A stretch of DNA of 45,291 bases from Mesostigma viride (lineage: Eukaryota; Streptophyta; Mesostigmatophyceae; Mesostigmatales; Mesostigmataceae). Position 1 is the first letter of the stretch, and each line of letters opens with the position of its first letter. Positions 1 to 10,360 of this stretch are shown here, piece by piece. The notes under the pieces are model-generated. The model saw nothing but the letters and a program-made list of their open reading frames with translations. It had not been told where the DNA came from and searched no databases. The position numbers and the translations under genes were made by a program. The stretch spans positions 1-45,291 of the forward strand of contig RPFO01001561.1 in assembly GCA_009746045.1 (NCBI GenBank). The letters are read 5' to 3'.

Positions 1-8
1 GACCGTGG

Positions 9-48
9 CTATTCCGCCGACTACCGCTTCCCGGTAGGGCGGAAATAG
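9..48. other. strong stem-loop at window start
   Basis: An outer stem (9-18 with 38-48, one bulged A) encloses an inner perfect 6-bp stem CTACCG/CGGTAG with a 5-base loop. It could be a transcript-end or RNA-structure element of a gene lying left of the window, or chance. No function can be assigned. Confidence 0.5.
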
Positions 49-867
49 TGTTTGCCTTCTCATCGCGCGGTCTTCGCGGAGACGTCAGCGGCATCGTCGC
101 TTTCGGATTTGCAGATGGGAGCGTCCTCGCCTTGTCTTCTCGCCTATTAAGGTCGGCTCGAAGGGGTTCTAGATCTAGATCGAGTAAGGAGTTCTATAAT
201 AAATTTGGCTGGTCCTGACTTCGTCATCAGTGGTTTTTGGTCTTCTCGGGGAGCGGAACGTAGGCGATTTTTTTCAACCGTTGTCCAACCTCAGACCGTT
301 GAAATTTCGGGGGCTTAGCATTTCTATAAATAAGGAAAGGAAAGTTTACTCGCTCGATTTTATCCGTCCGTACCATCAGCCTATCAAAGAATCAGCACAC
401 TACGAAGAAATCCCGCGACGCTATTACAAACAACGATCCCGAAAAAGCGTTCGTTGTCGCTCTCCGCCATCCTTCATATTCGTCGTCTTCGATCACGGCG
501 TTCAAGCTTTTTCGCCCAAGAACATTCCAGCGCGGGACAAAACGCCGCCCGCAACAAGTTCTAAACCCGACGCGGTCCCTTCCGCAATCTTCGAAGACTC
601 CCCTGCTTCGAAGCGACCTTTCCGCACCTGTAGCGCCACGAGCCGCTACGACCGCATTACTCGCGGCCCTTCCAGCAGCGGAGGCCGTCTTCTAGTGTTG
701 CAACTCTTGCAACTAACCGCGACCACACCACTTGCGCTTGCCATTTTACATTATTCCTTTAGCTATTAATGAAGCTCGCGAAAGTCTGGTCGTAGCTGGG
801 CGGAGGTGGACCCCCATCTGAGCCATTGTGTGGCCTCCGTTTCCGAATCCTAGATCGCGATTCGGTG
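49..867. other. no confident gene
   Basis: Open frames exist here (for example 230-769 on the plus strand), but their composition is unconvincing and the best-looking stretch (about 328-690, plus, rich in A, S and P) has no ATG. A TATA-like word lies at about 323-331. Neighbouring genes are broken by indels, so a decayed gene may be present. I recognise nothing. Confidence 0.4.
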
Positions 868-1080
868 TTAACTCCCATCCCTTTGATCCCACGTCGGTTT
901 CACCTTTTGAGGAGAGCTAAAGAAAATAAAGTACGCGACTGCAACAGCCACAACGGCAACTGCGATCAGAGTCCCCACGCCAAATCCGACTCGGCCTTCG
1001 CAAGACGCTGCTGTCTCTTCATCTTCCTACGTAGCTCGTCCTCTCGTCACCCCGCGCGACATTGTGTTACCGGCGTTCAT
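868..1080 (-). pseudogene. small single-span membrane protein, in-frame amber
   Basis: A 71-codon frame runs from an ATG at 1080 to TAA at 868 but has an in-frame TAG at 1027-1029 (codon 18). The part after the TAG has an acidic start, a clear membrane segment rich in A, V and I, then a short charged tail. That is a common layout for small virion membrane proteins of large DNA viruses. Either the amber codon kills the gene or the true start lies downstream. It reads in the same direction as the broken surface protein that ends at 1113. The family is not recognised. Confidence 0.4.
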
Positions 1081-1112
1081 CGTACTATAGAACCTGCACA
1101 GAAAAAGTTTCA

Positions 1113-4100
1113 TCAACGCACAGCTAGCACGAACATCACTAGAATGAAGACCCCGATCAGAGACGAAATCACGATCAAACCTGTTTGTTTGTCTTCCTCG
1201 TCCTTTTTGTCTTTACTTTCCTTTTCCGTTGTCTCAGTTGTTTGTATATCAGTGGTCGTCATGTCGTTGAGATTTTTCTCCACCGCTGCCTGCGCCGATT
1301 GAGCGACTGTGGTTGCGTCGAGAGTTGTTCCTTGACTCGAAGTATTTGTCACAGTCGTCGTTCCTGTGGTCGATGCCGTTTCAGTAGTCGTCCCGTTACC
1401 CGTATTTGCGTTCGTCCCGGTCGTTGTCCCCGAGGTAGATGCCGTTTCAGTGGTCGTCCCGCTACCCGTATTTGACTCCGAACTCGTGGATGTGGACGTT
1501 CCCGAGCTCGTACCACTTGCTGCACCGGTGCTCGCGGATGTGGACGTTCCCGTGCTCGACCCTGTACCACTTGTCGCACCGGTACTCGTGGATGTAGACG
1601 TTCCTGAGCTCGATCCTGTACCACTTGTCCCACTAGTACTCGTGGATGTAGACGTTCCCGAGCTCGATCCTGTACCACTTGCTGCACCGGTGCTCGCGGA
1701 TGTGGACGTTCCCGTGCTCGATCCTGTACCACTTGTCCCACTAGTACTCGTGGATGTAGACGTTCCTGAGCTCGATCCTGTACCACTCGTCGCACTAGTC
1801 GATCCAGCGGATGTCGTGATCGGGTCAACTGTAGGCCCTTTTCCAAAGTCAGGGTTTGAAAAAGTAAAGAAAAGCCCCGAACTCGGCATCGCTTTACTTG
1901 CGATATCTGACTTGAACCAGCAATTGCCCGTTTGCGAACCGACAGGAAGAGGCCGAAACGTGAATCCAGCGCATTTGGCATTGTCCTTAGAGCAAGCATC
2001 AGCGCATGCCTCCAGAGTCACCCCAGTCATCGAGTCGGAACTCGACCCCGCCGGGGTAATGTTGAACCCGGAACTCGTCCAAGTGACGTTGTTTGACACG
2101 CCCCACACTTGAGAAGGGTTTTTGACCGAATATTGCCGTTGTAACGGATGGAAGCTCCATCTTGACGTATCCAATTCCTTGCGTCGTCTGCCGAAGTAAA
2201 CGTTTTGGTATTCACGGACATCTCGATCATCTTTTCCACATCACCCGAGTTTGAGGGCAGGGACATGAACCTTGTCGCCTGATCTCTACGAAACACGGGA
2301 TCGGCGACATTGTTGGCTTCCGACTCGGTCACGCTTCCGCGTATTTCATTGCAGCATTCAGGATATACGTCGCGTCCAGAGGTCTGCGATCGATCCAATA
2401 CGACTTGTTTACTTCCGAAAGAACAGCGGATTTTGTGAATGCCGACGCAAAATACTTACTTTCTATATTGCCGATCGAACCGCGTTTATCATAAACAGCC
2501 TTTGACCAAACGAGCATCGGAGACAACTTTTTCACCTCTTCGACGAGTTTGGAAGCGTTCGAAGGGTTACTCTCTGCGTAACTGTGATGGGTCTTGATGG
2601 CAGACTCAACATCCTGCGCGTTCCAAAACCCGGCAATCTTCGAAACTGTGTTTTCAAAAGTCGCAGGGGCGACGGAGGATGTAGAAGCAGTCCCTGTCAC
2701 TGGGTTGGAGTTCGAATTGGAAGTCTCAGAAGTTGGAGGAGGGGGCAAGTTCGGAACGGGGTAAAGCAGCGATACGGCTTTTGTTCTGACCAGAGCACGC
2801 TCAGAATAAGGAGCAGAAGACATTATAAAGCTCGCGTACATGGACAGCAGTACCGGGTCGGAGACTTGTCCCGCTGTGTAAACGGGCAACGTGGCTCGAA
2901 GAGGTCTTAGAAACGGCACTCCATCCGCGAATGCTTCTCCTGTCGCCTGGTTCCATTTTTCTACGAGAGAGAGTTCTTGATCGAGAGCTGCTAGAACTTG
3001 TTGTTTCTTAACAGCGTCGATCCAGGCCGACCAGTCTAAAAACGCCGACAGGGCCTCGCGAGACACGTATCCCCGCAACAACCCGTTTACATCTAGATCC
3101 ATCATCGAGAGTCCTCTTCCGAGCGTTGTTAGGAGTTTCTGGACATAGAGTCTCCTTCGAACCGTTCTGATGGATATTTTTTGCATATCCTCTTCTCTCC
3201 ACGCACCCTTTTGTACCCTTTCTAATTCAGCGCTTATCGCGTTGTGAACTTGGTCCGTCGCCCATAACGCAGCGATCTCTGGGTAAGTAGGACGTATATC
3301 GACCGCGGCTGCTGTCGTGTTAGAGGACGTAACTGCCGGATTTGTAGAAGCGGTTTGATTTGTTGAAGTGGTAGAGCCAGTCGTAGAGTTTGAGTGGAAA
3401 CGATAGGAGGGGTATAGTATTTTGAAATCTGAGATGAATTCAGCGTTGTTTCATACAGTTTTCCGTGATCTTTACTCCTCCACTTAACCGTGAACCCTGT
3501 AACGGCGGCACCATCCCCAATCCAAGTTGTGACAAAGGCATTGTTAGGGGGGATTATATTATTAGTAAGTTCGCCGGGTAAATAGCGTTCTTTATGTACC
3601 CATCTATAGTATCAGCAGACCACTCTTTAGTGTTGTCTTCACCAGTCACGTTGAACTTGGCATTGTTGTCCTTTGCAGCATTGGAAAAAATTTGACGCAC
3701 AATGTTCATCTTCTCCGGGTTCGAAAGTGTCGGGGCTGTCGGGGCTGTTTGGCCAGCGTCGCCAATCCACTGAGAGTTTGACCGATTTGGGTACTTGCAG
3801 CGGCGGTATTGCGAAAATTCGGGTTCGTCAACGTGAAGAAAACGTTCGAGCTCGGTATCGGATTCGTCTTCACGTCCGACTTGAACCAGCAAGCGCCGAT
3901 GTTTGCGACATCTTGGTTAGGCTTCCAGGTGAACCCTGCGCACTTTGCATTGTCCCTTCCGCAAATCTCAGCACACTCTTCGATCGTCTTTCCTGTCGCT
4001 GTAGTCGAGCTTGTCCCGCTAGGAGCTATATCGAAACCGAGCCCAGACCACGTGACTTTGTTCTCTATTCCCCATTTTGAACCGCCCACTGTCGGGGCGG

Positions 4101-4634
4101 CAGGCGTCGGTTTTCCATGCCACCCGAGCCACTTGTTGATGTCGTTGTTGTCAACAAACGTCTTTGTGGATATCCCGAGCTGTCGAATTACAATACTGTT
4201 TTGCCCCCCGTTCTGGGCCAAGTAAAGCGTGCATCGATCACGACGAAACGTGGCGTCTACGACGGCATTCACTTCTTCAACACTCATGGTACGTGCGTAA
4301 TTTAGGACCACCTGACAGAGCATCATCCCCTCGTACGTGTTCTGCTGACTGTACCATATCGACTTGAGTTTGTCAGACACGATATCTTTAGAAAACTGGG
4401 TCGTGATATACTTCGAGTCTAAGTTCTTTATCCCCGCCTCCCACTGCAGATGGACGAATGTGGCGAATTTGCCGATTGAAACGACTTGATGGACCGCGTT
4501 TGCGAGTTCGACCGCGTTAAAGGGACTGGAGGAGCGGTTACATACTGGTGAAATTTCATCAGACCCCCACCCACCGCCCCGGTCCTCCACATCGACGCTA
4601 TTTCTTCTCGAGCAGCCGTTAGGTTTCTCGCCAT
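1113..4634 (-). pseudogene. PAN/apple-domain surface protein, frameshifted
   Basis: Reading leftward from the ATG at 4634, homologous segments are found in successive frames with no clean gene boundary, which suggests one gene of about 1,170 codons with at least five indels. Two modules repeat. Each has a helical part with a conserved FRRD motif, then a PAN/apple-like domain (WG..N.VTW, cysteines spaced C..C...NAKCAGFT..., then a CWFKSD block). Module 1 lies at about 3800-4634 and module 2 at about 1830-3300. Module 2 is followed by 18-residue Thr/Ser/Gly repeats, an acidic-basic stretch and a C-terminal membrane segment just before the stop. PAN domains bind proteins or sugars, so a virion spike or attachment role is an inference. 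The modules could also be two adjacent genes. It diverges from the helicase with only 46 bases between the start codons. Confidence 0.6.
1501..1800. repeat. 54-bp tandem repeat coding 18-residue Ser/Thr repeats
   Basis: About five and a half copies of a 54-bp unit, seen from the recurring cctgta word at 1561, 1615 and 1669. The unit encodes an 18-residue Ser/Thr/Gly repeat that forms the stalk between the PAN domain and the membrane anchor on the minus strand. Such arrays change copy number by slippage, and the stalk is a plausible O-glycosylation region. Confidence 0.85.
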
Positions 4635-4680
4635 GTCTTTATTACTAACAGCCGGAAATTAATAGAAGTAGAAATAAAGA

Positions 4681-6664
4681 ATGGGAAAACATCCTTTACC
4701 ATCCAAATGGCCCAATGCGGAAACTTCCCAGATAGCGGACACACAGGCGTTCATAAAAAACTACTTCGAAGGTCGCATATACGGGAACCCACCCCCTGAG
4801 CACAGATCCGTTGGAAAAAACTCGTGCTCCTCGAACCCTTCCGACAAGAAACTTGCTCCTCAGCAAGCCGTCGTGAATATGTACCTCCGAGGAATCGCAG
4901 AACGCGGAAGCAAACACAGAGGTTTTCTGGCCTGGCATTCTACGGGCTCAGGTAAGACCTGCACCGTGCTGGGAGCCATTGACGCTTTCTGGGACACAAA
5001 TCGCAGCATATTTCTCGTCACGAGTCGAGAGAATGCCGTCAACAACACCATTGCGGGTTACAGCGGCTGCGCGTCCATGTTTCCGCGTTTCAAGAACGCT
5101 TCTGACGAAGAAGTGGTTCGAATGATAGCAAACGGGTCGAAGAAAGACGAATTATGAGTTTTACTCAACTTGCGCATCTTCTAGACTTGTATCGGGGCGT
5201 TGGACGCGCAAAACGTGATCTTCTGCAGAACGGAGTCCTTATTATGGACGAAGTTCAAAATTTATTCAACCCTCCGCCGGGTCAAGCCAAAGAGTACACA
5301 GCTCTACTCGATTTCCTCGAGAAGCCGTCCAAAGACAACCGCGGTCTTTACATGGTGATCCTTAGCGCTACTCCGGGAAGGAACGAAAACGAGATTCAGC
5401 GCCTTCTTACGATGATAAGAGGTGCACCGATCACGCCCGACTCTCCGTTAGACGCTTTTCGAGGCCTTTGTTCTTTTGTAGATTACGCCGGCGATTCGTC
5501 TGTTTACCCCGTTCGACAACCTGATCAGTTCCACCTAGTGGAAATGAGCACAGGTCAACAGAAAGTGTTCCGAACCAAAAGTAAGGAACCAGACGAGTCG
5601 CGAGGACGCGACCGTTTTTTGTATGAAGCTCGCAGGGTTTCAAACTCGCTCTCGATGTTGAAAATGTCTGCCTCTGAGGCTGCAAAGAAGCTTGACACAT
5701 ATTCTCCTAAGATTGCTTGCATCGTGAAAGAAATCACGGACCATCCCAATGAAAAGCAGTATCTATACTCGGCGTTCAATGCCCATGGAATAAAGTACGT
5801 CGCTATGATTTTGGAATCGAAAGGATACACTCATCTCTCCGTTCGAGAGGATTTCCAACAACCGAAGCGCCCAGGTTCGTCATTCTTGGCTCGGACGCCA
5901 TGCCCGTTTCTGACACGACGTTGCGGAGAGTGATGGATGTTTTTAACCACAAGAAAAACGCGAAAGGGCGGTTTTTACATATTATCTTGGCGCGAAAACG
6001 TTTCAACGAAGGTTTAGACCTGAAAAGCGTTCGTCACATCCATCTGATGGAGCCGCTTCTCGATATCAGCGCCGAACGTCAGGCGATCGCGCGCGCTGTC
6101 CGACACTGTAGTCACTTGCAGCTCGACCAGAAACATTGGACGGTAACGGTGCACCGGTACATGACGATCGGAGGCGTAGACGAACTCGTGACGGAACGCG
6201 CTATTCAAGAAAACGAGACCGAAGGTGTGACAAAATTCATGCGAAAACTGAGAGAGGCGGCTATTGACTGCAGACTCATGAGCAAGGTTCACAATCGAGA
6301 CAGCTGGATGGCAGCCGGCGCACGCGAAGCCATTAATTGCCCATTGACGAGAGGCGAAGAGATAAGGAAATACGTAAAAGAAAAGGGACTTTCCCTTCTT
6401 CGAAAATCTCTAGAACTCGCTAAACGGTTTGCAACCAGCGCGGGTCAAAATTTCAAACAAAACGTGCGAGCTGACTTCGACCAGATAGTGGCGATCGCAA
6501 AAACATTCAACGTCGACAGAAAAACGAATAAACGAGAAAACGAAAAAGAGTTCAGGGACGGAATCAGCGAGGTCAGAGAATCCATAAAAAAAATCGACAA
6601 AATTCATGGGTACGGCGACATGCCGATTCGCCAAATTGTTTTAGAAGGGTTTTGGTTGGGGTGA
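4681..6664 (+). pseudogene. D6-type SF2 helicase, two frameshifts
   Basis: A viral superfamily 2 helicase related to the poxvirus early transcription factor small subunit (D6) group. Motif I TGSGKT lies near codon 88. Motif II is MDEVQN (about 5244-5261), motif III SATP (5364-5375) and motif VI QAIARAVR (about 6080-6103), followed by the CSH..L segment typical of this group. The protein is spread over three frames: 4681-5157, 5154-5933 and about 5870-6664. Shifts fall near 5150 and in the run around 5870, each explained by one base. Total length of about 660 residues fits the family. In poxviruses the relative acts in early promoter recognition and is packaged in the virion. Whether the shifts are true lesions or sequence errors cannot be settled here. 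Confidence 0.85.
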
Positions 6665-6969
6665 AAAATTATTCGATTTTTTTAAATTTTGATTTGTTTT
6701 CTTCCTTTGATCGATTATCGTTATTTTGGGCGGTGTCAAGCCGTACAAGCGTAACCGTCTCGGAAGGAAAAATTAAATCTAAAGATCGGCGCAGAGGATA
6801 CGAGTTCCTCATCTGCACGTGTTCGTCTAACGGTACTGACCAACAGACTCCCATTGACGCATTGTTACAATGAATTGTCGTTTTTTTTATCCTGAATTCG
6901 GTTACCAGGATCGAAAACGTATAAAAACAGGACAGACCTCGTCGGTCGTCACCGCTGCGTTTTGCAGCC
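6665..6969. other. intergenic, promoter of the 6970 gene
   Basis: About 305 bases between the helicase stop and the next start, AT-rich at its left end. Apart from the TATA box at 6920-6927 I see no gene. Confidence 0.5.
6920..6927 (+). promoter_or_regulatory. TATA box of the tail-anchored protein gene
   Basis: A TATAAAAA word preceded by G lies 43 bases upstream of the ATG at 6970. It matches eukaryotic TATA boxes, and similar boxes precede the genes of the right arm. Confidence 0.6.
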
Positions 6970-7613
6970 ATGGAGACCTCCAACAAGCCCGTTTTTGCAA
7001 ACACGGTGTACTTGCGCCCTCGCAGGCTTCAAGAGTATCCTACTCTTAGCTGCCTGGACTCGACAAAAACTCTGCACGACGCGATTTTCGCGAACGAGTG
7101 CAAGAAACAGGCGCTACAAGACGTCAAGTTTCACTGGAACGAGGTTTCCAAAGCTCTGTCTGGACTTCCCGCTCGCCAATTAAAGAGCAAGTTTGGCGTC
7201 GACAGCGTCCCTCTTGCGTGCGACTCTGTCCAGTCCGCTTTGTTGTTCGGGATCAACACGATCATCGCCGAAAGAACGAGAGCAAACGAAAACCGCTACG
7301 ATCGCGAAAACGCGCAAAAAACGATGCGCCTTTTCGAGCAAATGTTGATCGCGAACGATTGTCTTTTGACGCACGTTTCAAAGGAGACAGTGGAGTACAA
7401 CAAATCGGTGAGAAGAGCGGATCTCGTAACGAGGCGAGAGGCGAACCCCGCGCATTCGACGTACAGAAGCCGGGGGAAGAATGCAGTGCCTCGAGCCTGC
7501 TCTATTTTTTTCTGCGGACACTTGATAAAGGCGTGATCAACAGGAAACTCGCTTTGACACTTTGGGCTGTCATTATTACCGTTCTTACGACCATAGGCGG
7601 TATCTTGCTGTAG
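6970..7613 (+). pseudogene. tail-anchored membrane protein, one frameshift
   Basis: The first frame starts at the ATG 6970 and is a mostly helical, charged soluble region of about 160 residues. It ends at 7536 in an unlikely Cys/Phe tail. The alternative frame after a G5 run near 7470 ends at 7613 with a hydrophobic segment (LALTLWAVIITVLTTIGG), which would make a C-terminal membrane anchor. One indel in the homopolymer explains both. The family is not recognised; a virion or membrane-associated protein is likely. Confidence 0.55.
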
Positions 7614-7649
7614 AGAGGTGGCGCCAGAATCAAAGAAGATCACAGTTAG

Positions 7650-7769
7650 CGCAATCTCGACCATCAGCCGGGGACAAAGGCCTTTATCCGTATTGGAATT
7701 ATAATAACGTCTTTTGCCTTGGTGCCCCCGGTCGTTCTTTATTTTATGAAATGGTTGCCGGAAGACTGA
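7650..7769 (+). pseudogene. membrane-segment ORF without start codon
   Basis: A 40-codon frame follows a TAG and lacks an ATG. It holds a convincing membrane helix (IGIIITSFALVPPVVLYFM) and ends in a short acidic tail. It sits between two other small membrane-protein genes, so it may be a broken member of the same cluster, with its start in another frame. Confidence 0.3.
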
Positions 7770-7805
7770 GCGTTTTTTTTTTTTTGAAAGTTTACAACAA
7801 GTGCG

Positions 7806-8030
7806 ATGGACTGGAAACTGTTTCTAGTTTTTGGTAGCGTTATTGCCCTAGTAACGGCGGTAGTCAGTATTATGCTGTGGAGAGGACGTGTTCAACAAAA
7901 AGAAAACAAGAGAGTATCGAATCCTAATGAAACAAAGACAAAGGGACTTTTAGGGGGTGGTTTGGCCCTTCTGTTACTAGTAGTCATCGTTGTAGCAGCT
8001 CTTTGGAAATTGTACAATGGATTCGCTTGA
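7806..8030 (+). CDS. 74-residue protein with two membrane spans
   Basis: An intact frame from the ATG at 7806. There are two hydrophobic spans, at about residues 4-25 and 47-68, joined by a basic Lys/Asn/Thr-rich loop, with almost nothing outside the membrane. The family is not recognised. It belongs to a run of small membrane genes (6970-8225) of the kind that supply virion inner-membrane proteins in large DNA viruses. Confidence 0.65.
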   Translation: MDWKLFLVFGSVIALVTAVVSIMLWRGRVQQKENKRVSNPNETKTKGLLGGGLALLLLVVIVVAALWKLYNGFA

Positions 8031-8066
8031 ATGCATTTTTTTAAACTGTAATATAAACCATCAACC

Positions 8067-8225
8067 ATGAACATCTTGTCATTGTGCATTGGCGCGGCTG
8101 CAATGCTGTTGTGTCGCAAACAGAGCAAACTGGATAAAGAAGTTCGCTCCTTTTGGCGCGCCGAGCATGTAATTGACTGGTACACTCATAAGACACAAGG
8201 CGAGGAAAAACTGGATACATCGTGA
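8067..8225 (+). CDS. 52-residue protein with N-terminal hydrophobic segment
   Basis: From the ATG at 8067 the product begins with a hydrophobic stretch (residues 2-16), followed by a charged soluble tail containing WRAEHVIDWY. It could be a signal anchor or a short membrane protein. It follows the two-span gene by 36 bases in the same direction. No family is recognised. Confidence 0.45.
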   Translation: MNILSLCIGAAAMLLCRKQSKLDKEVRSFWRAEHVIDWYTHKTQGEEKLDTS

Positions 8226-8294
8226 GCTATCGCCTACAGTCCGAGACGAATTCGCCGCATTCCTAAAGTTTTTATCATCGCATAGTAAACAAGT

Positions 8295-8783
8295 ATGGAC
8301 TGTGTCATAGACGGCGTAGCGAGGCCACACGCTAGTAGAGACAGGAGAACACAGGTGCTCGTAACAGGATCGAACCTTCCTAACGACACGTGTTTTAAAA
8401 TGCCTTTTCCGATAAGAGACGTCAAGTCCCTTCGCGTGATTTGGGCTTCCATACCTTCCACGAGTCCTGTCTCAACCGCAGCGTACGTGAGGCTCGGAGG
8501 GTTCGAAGTCAACAAAGTGCACGCCGCCATCCCCGTCCCGCCTTCGTCCTTAGACCCTTCGCACGTGTACGCGGGCGAGGCCACTTTTTCGTCGTCCCGA
8601 ACGGATCCGAAACCTACACCCCTAAAAACGAACGAGACGACACGGTTCTGTTCTCTCCGCCTCTCTCCAGCGCTAAGGAGATTGAGTCGAGCTATACGCG
8701 ATCCAGCGTCCTCTCGCGAGCTTCTCAATCTGTCTGGGGAGAAATTTTCGATTCTTTTCGAACTTGTGTATGGACATAGATAG
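8295..8783 (+). pseudogene. virion-protein-like gene with compensating frameshifts
   Basis: The main frame runs from the ATG at 8295 to the stop at 8783. Its first part (VKSLRVIWASIP, then AYVRLGGF) and last part (DPASSRELLNLSGEKFSILF) resemble small virion proteins of large DNA viruses and polinton-like elements. In that general pattern a sheet-forming start about IP surfaces is followed by FFVVP and ends in an L..L..R..DP.G.LL..SG..FSI.. block. The middle block (HFFVVPNGSETY ... FSPPLSS) is present but in another frame, at about 8575-8670. Two opposite single-base changes would explain this. The family resemblance is from memory of the pattern and moderate. Confidence 0.5.
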
Positions 8784-8784
8784 A

Positions 8785-9133
8785 TCACCAACGTAGTCCG
8801 TACAGATCCTCGTACTGGCCGCCAAAAAGGATTACTTTTTTTCCATCCCTCAAAACCCGGCGATCCTCTTTCCTTAGAGAGTTGACCGAAGCGGTTTTAC
8901 TTTCGATCCAGTCCGCACATCGTTTCGATGATCTAGCATCTGACGAAGAGTCTCCCCGTCGATCTTTCGATAGGAGTGGGTTCTGCGTCGGGGCGAACAG
9001 AGATAGCCGACTCGCGGTTCTCTTCGATAAACTCTTTCTCAAAAGGCACTTCTGAACGGTTCGCTCGGTTAGCCGCGCGTATGTTGCCCGCACCAGGCGC
9101 AAAAACCATCCCACGGATAAACGAGGGATCCAT
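8785..9133 (-). pseudogene. unknown protein, one frameshift
   Basis: The start at 9133 gives a plausible N-terminus, MDPSFIRGMVFAPG, and a charged region. That frame ends at 8933 in an unlikely tail, while another frame gives a charged C-terminus ending at 8785. One indel near 8960 joins them to about 115 residues. It is convergent with the virion-like gene, with only one base between the stops. A TATATAAA word lies just upstream (9141-9148), unusually near the ATG. The family is unknown. Confidence 0.45.
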
Positions 9134-9157
9134 AGTTCGTTTTATATAGCTACAAGA

Positions 9158-9568
9158 TTACATTTTACGCACAGCGCTTTTTTCGATCATGCTTATGGCA
9201 GCGTCGATCCTCGCGCTCACAGCGCCCGCTCCTCCTCCCCGTCCTTCTGGACGAGGAAGAATCGAGTCGGGATAAGGTTCGTTGGTAAGATAGGGACGGC
9301 GCATCGGAAACGAGCTCATGAGACGATGGTCGACCTCCAGCGACTTCTCAGGAAGAGCAATTGCGGGCAAAGGGGCTTCCCCCTTCATCGTGTCAGATGC
9401 AACGTTAAGCGGAACGCCGTAAGTGCACCTGTCAAGCGACAAAGGCTCCAGCGAGCCGGTCGCGGGAGGTTCTCCAAACTTTGTCGGAAGTACATCTGGC
9501 TTCGGTTGCGGTACGGCTGTCTGAGGAACGGACAATGGGACGCCCTCGGTGTTCGCGACGTCTCCCAT
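9158..9568 (-). CDS. 136-residue proline-rich protein
   Basis: An intact frame from the ATG at 9566-9568. The product is rich in Pro, Ala and Ser for most of its length (PQTAVPQPKPDVLP near the start) and ends in a short helix with basic residues. There is no membrane segment and no family I recognise. It reads in the same direction as the frameshifted gene ending at 8785 and diverges from the 9773 membrane-protein gene, so the region between 9569 and 9772 should hold both promoters. Confidence 0.6.
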   Translation of the reverse strand: MGDVANTEGVPLSVPQTAVPQPKPDVLPTKFGEPPATGSLEPLSLDRCTYGVPLNVASDTMKGEAPLPAIALPEKSLEVDHRLMSSFPMRRPYLTNEPYPDSILPRPEGRGGGAGAVSARIDAAISMIEKSAVRKM

Positions 9569-9720
9569 GTTCCTGTTTGGTATAATCTAACAGAAAATTT
9601 ATGCCTCACTTGTAAAAGGCATGTAAACGGCGCGCGCTCGATGCCTCTTCCGGGTTGCCCGGGAACTGTGGCCCTTCACAAAACGGCCCGTGATCTTGCT
9701 TCGTTTCGGCGGCATGATGG

Positions 9721-9729
9721 TATAGTATA
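9721..9729 (+). promoter_or_regulatory. TATA-like element of the 9773 gene
   Basis: TATAGTATA lies 44 bases before the ATG at 9773, close to the spacing seen for the box at 6920. The match is weaker than in the right arm. Confidence 0.35.
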
Positions 9730-9772
9730 CTTGTTCGTTACGATTTTTATTTCAACCGAAAGAAGTATACGG

Positions 9773-10360
9773 ATGGACAGCAGCACGAAAAAGAAAATTG
9801 CACTGGCGGCTGTCATTGTTTCTGTAATCTGCGTTTTCGCATTCGTGTTGATCGTGTGGTTGAAAGATCGCCAAACATCCCCTCGTCTCGTCGCCCCTGA
9901 CCGCATCGACCCGAACTACCAAGGGTTCGTGATGACCCCTGTCGCCGTCATGAGCGACGAAACGTTCCGACGCAACATCCTCGAATTCTCGCGAGTTTGG
10001 TGGAAGGACGCAAAGACGAATTCCATTACAACAACTCCGTCGGACAACCCGCCTCAACTCCGCATCATTGTCATGGACGGAAAGATCGACGTCGTGCAGA
10101 TCATCAACGGGCCGAGCGACAAGTACAACAATCTCTCTTTCCAACCGGCGCCCTTGAACATGATTCGTAACATGGACATCCGTTTCGCAGTGGATACTAT
10201 TGCGGTGGCCAACTCTCCGACCTGGAAAGTGGTGAACACCGCGCCGCTGAACCTTGGCGGGGCTGACGAGAACATCGTCTACGTCGTTCTTAAACACGCC
10301 GAAACGAACCAACACCGAATCGTGTTCTACGCAGCTGCAAGTCCGTCCGAGGATCTTTAA
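9773..10360 (+). CDS. 195-residue single-pass membrane protein
   Basis: From the ATG at 9773 the product starts with a short Lys-rich segment (DSSTKKK), then a strong membrane helix at about residues 8-30, then a soluble domain of about 165 residues with alternating beta-type pattern (LRIIVMDGKIDVVQII, ENIVYVVLKHAE). This is a signal-anchor layout, probably with the domain in the lumen or virion interior. The frame is intact. It ends exactly where the convergent gene ends (10361), so the two genes share no spacer. The function is unknown. Confidence 0.7.
   Translation: MDSSTKKKIALAAVIVSVICVFAFVLIVWLKDRQTSPRLVAPDRIDPNYQGFVMTPVAVMSDETFRRNILEFSRVWWKDAKTNSITTTPSDNPPQLRIIVMDGKIDVVQIINGPSDKYNNLSFQPAPLNMIRNMDIRFAVDTIAVANSPTWKVVNTAPLNLGGADENIVYVVLKHAETNQHRIVFYAAASPSEDL

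Noticed and set aside
230-769. 179-codon frame on the plus strand
   Set aside because: Its composition is unlike its neighbours, with many Arg, Ser and Pro and no domain, and a rival frame looks as good. Not supported as a gene.
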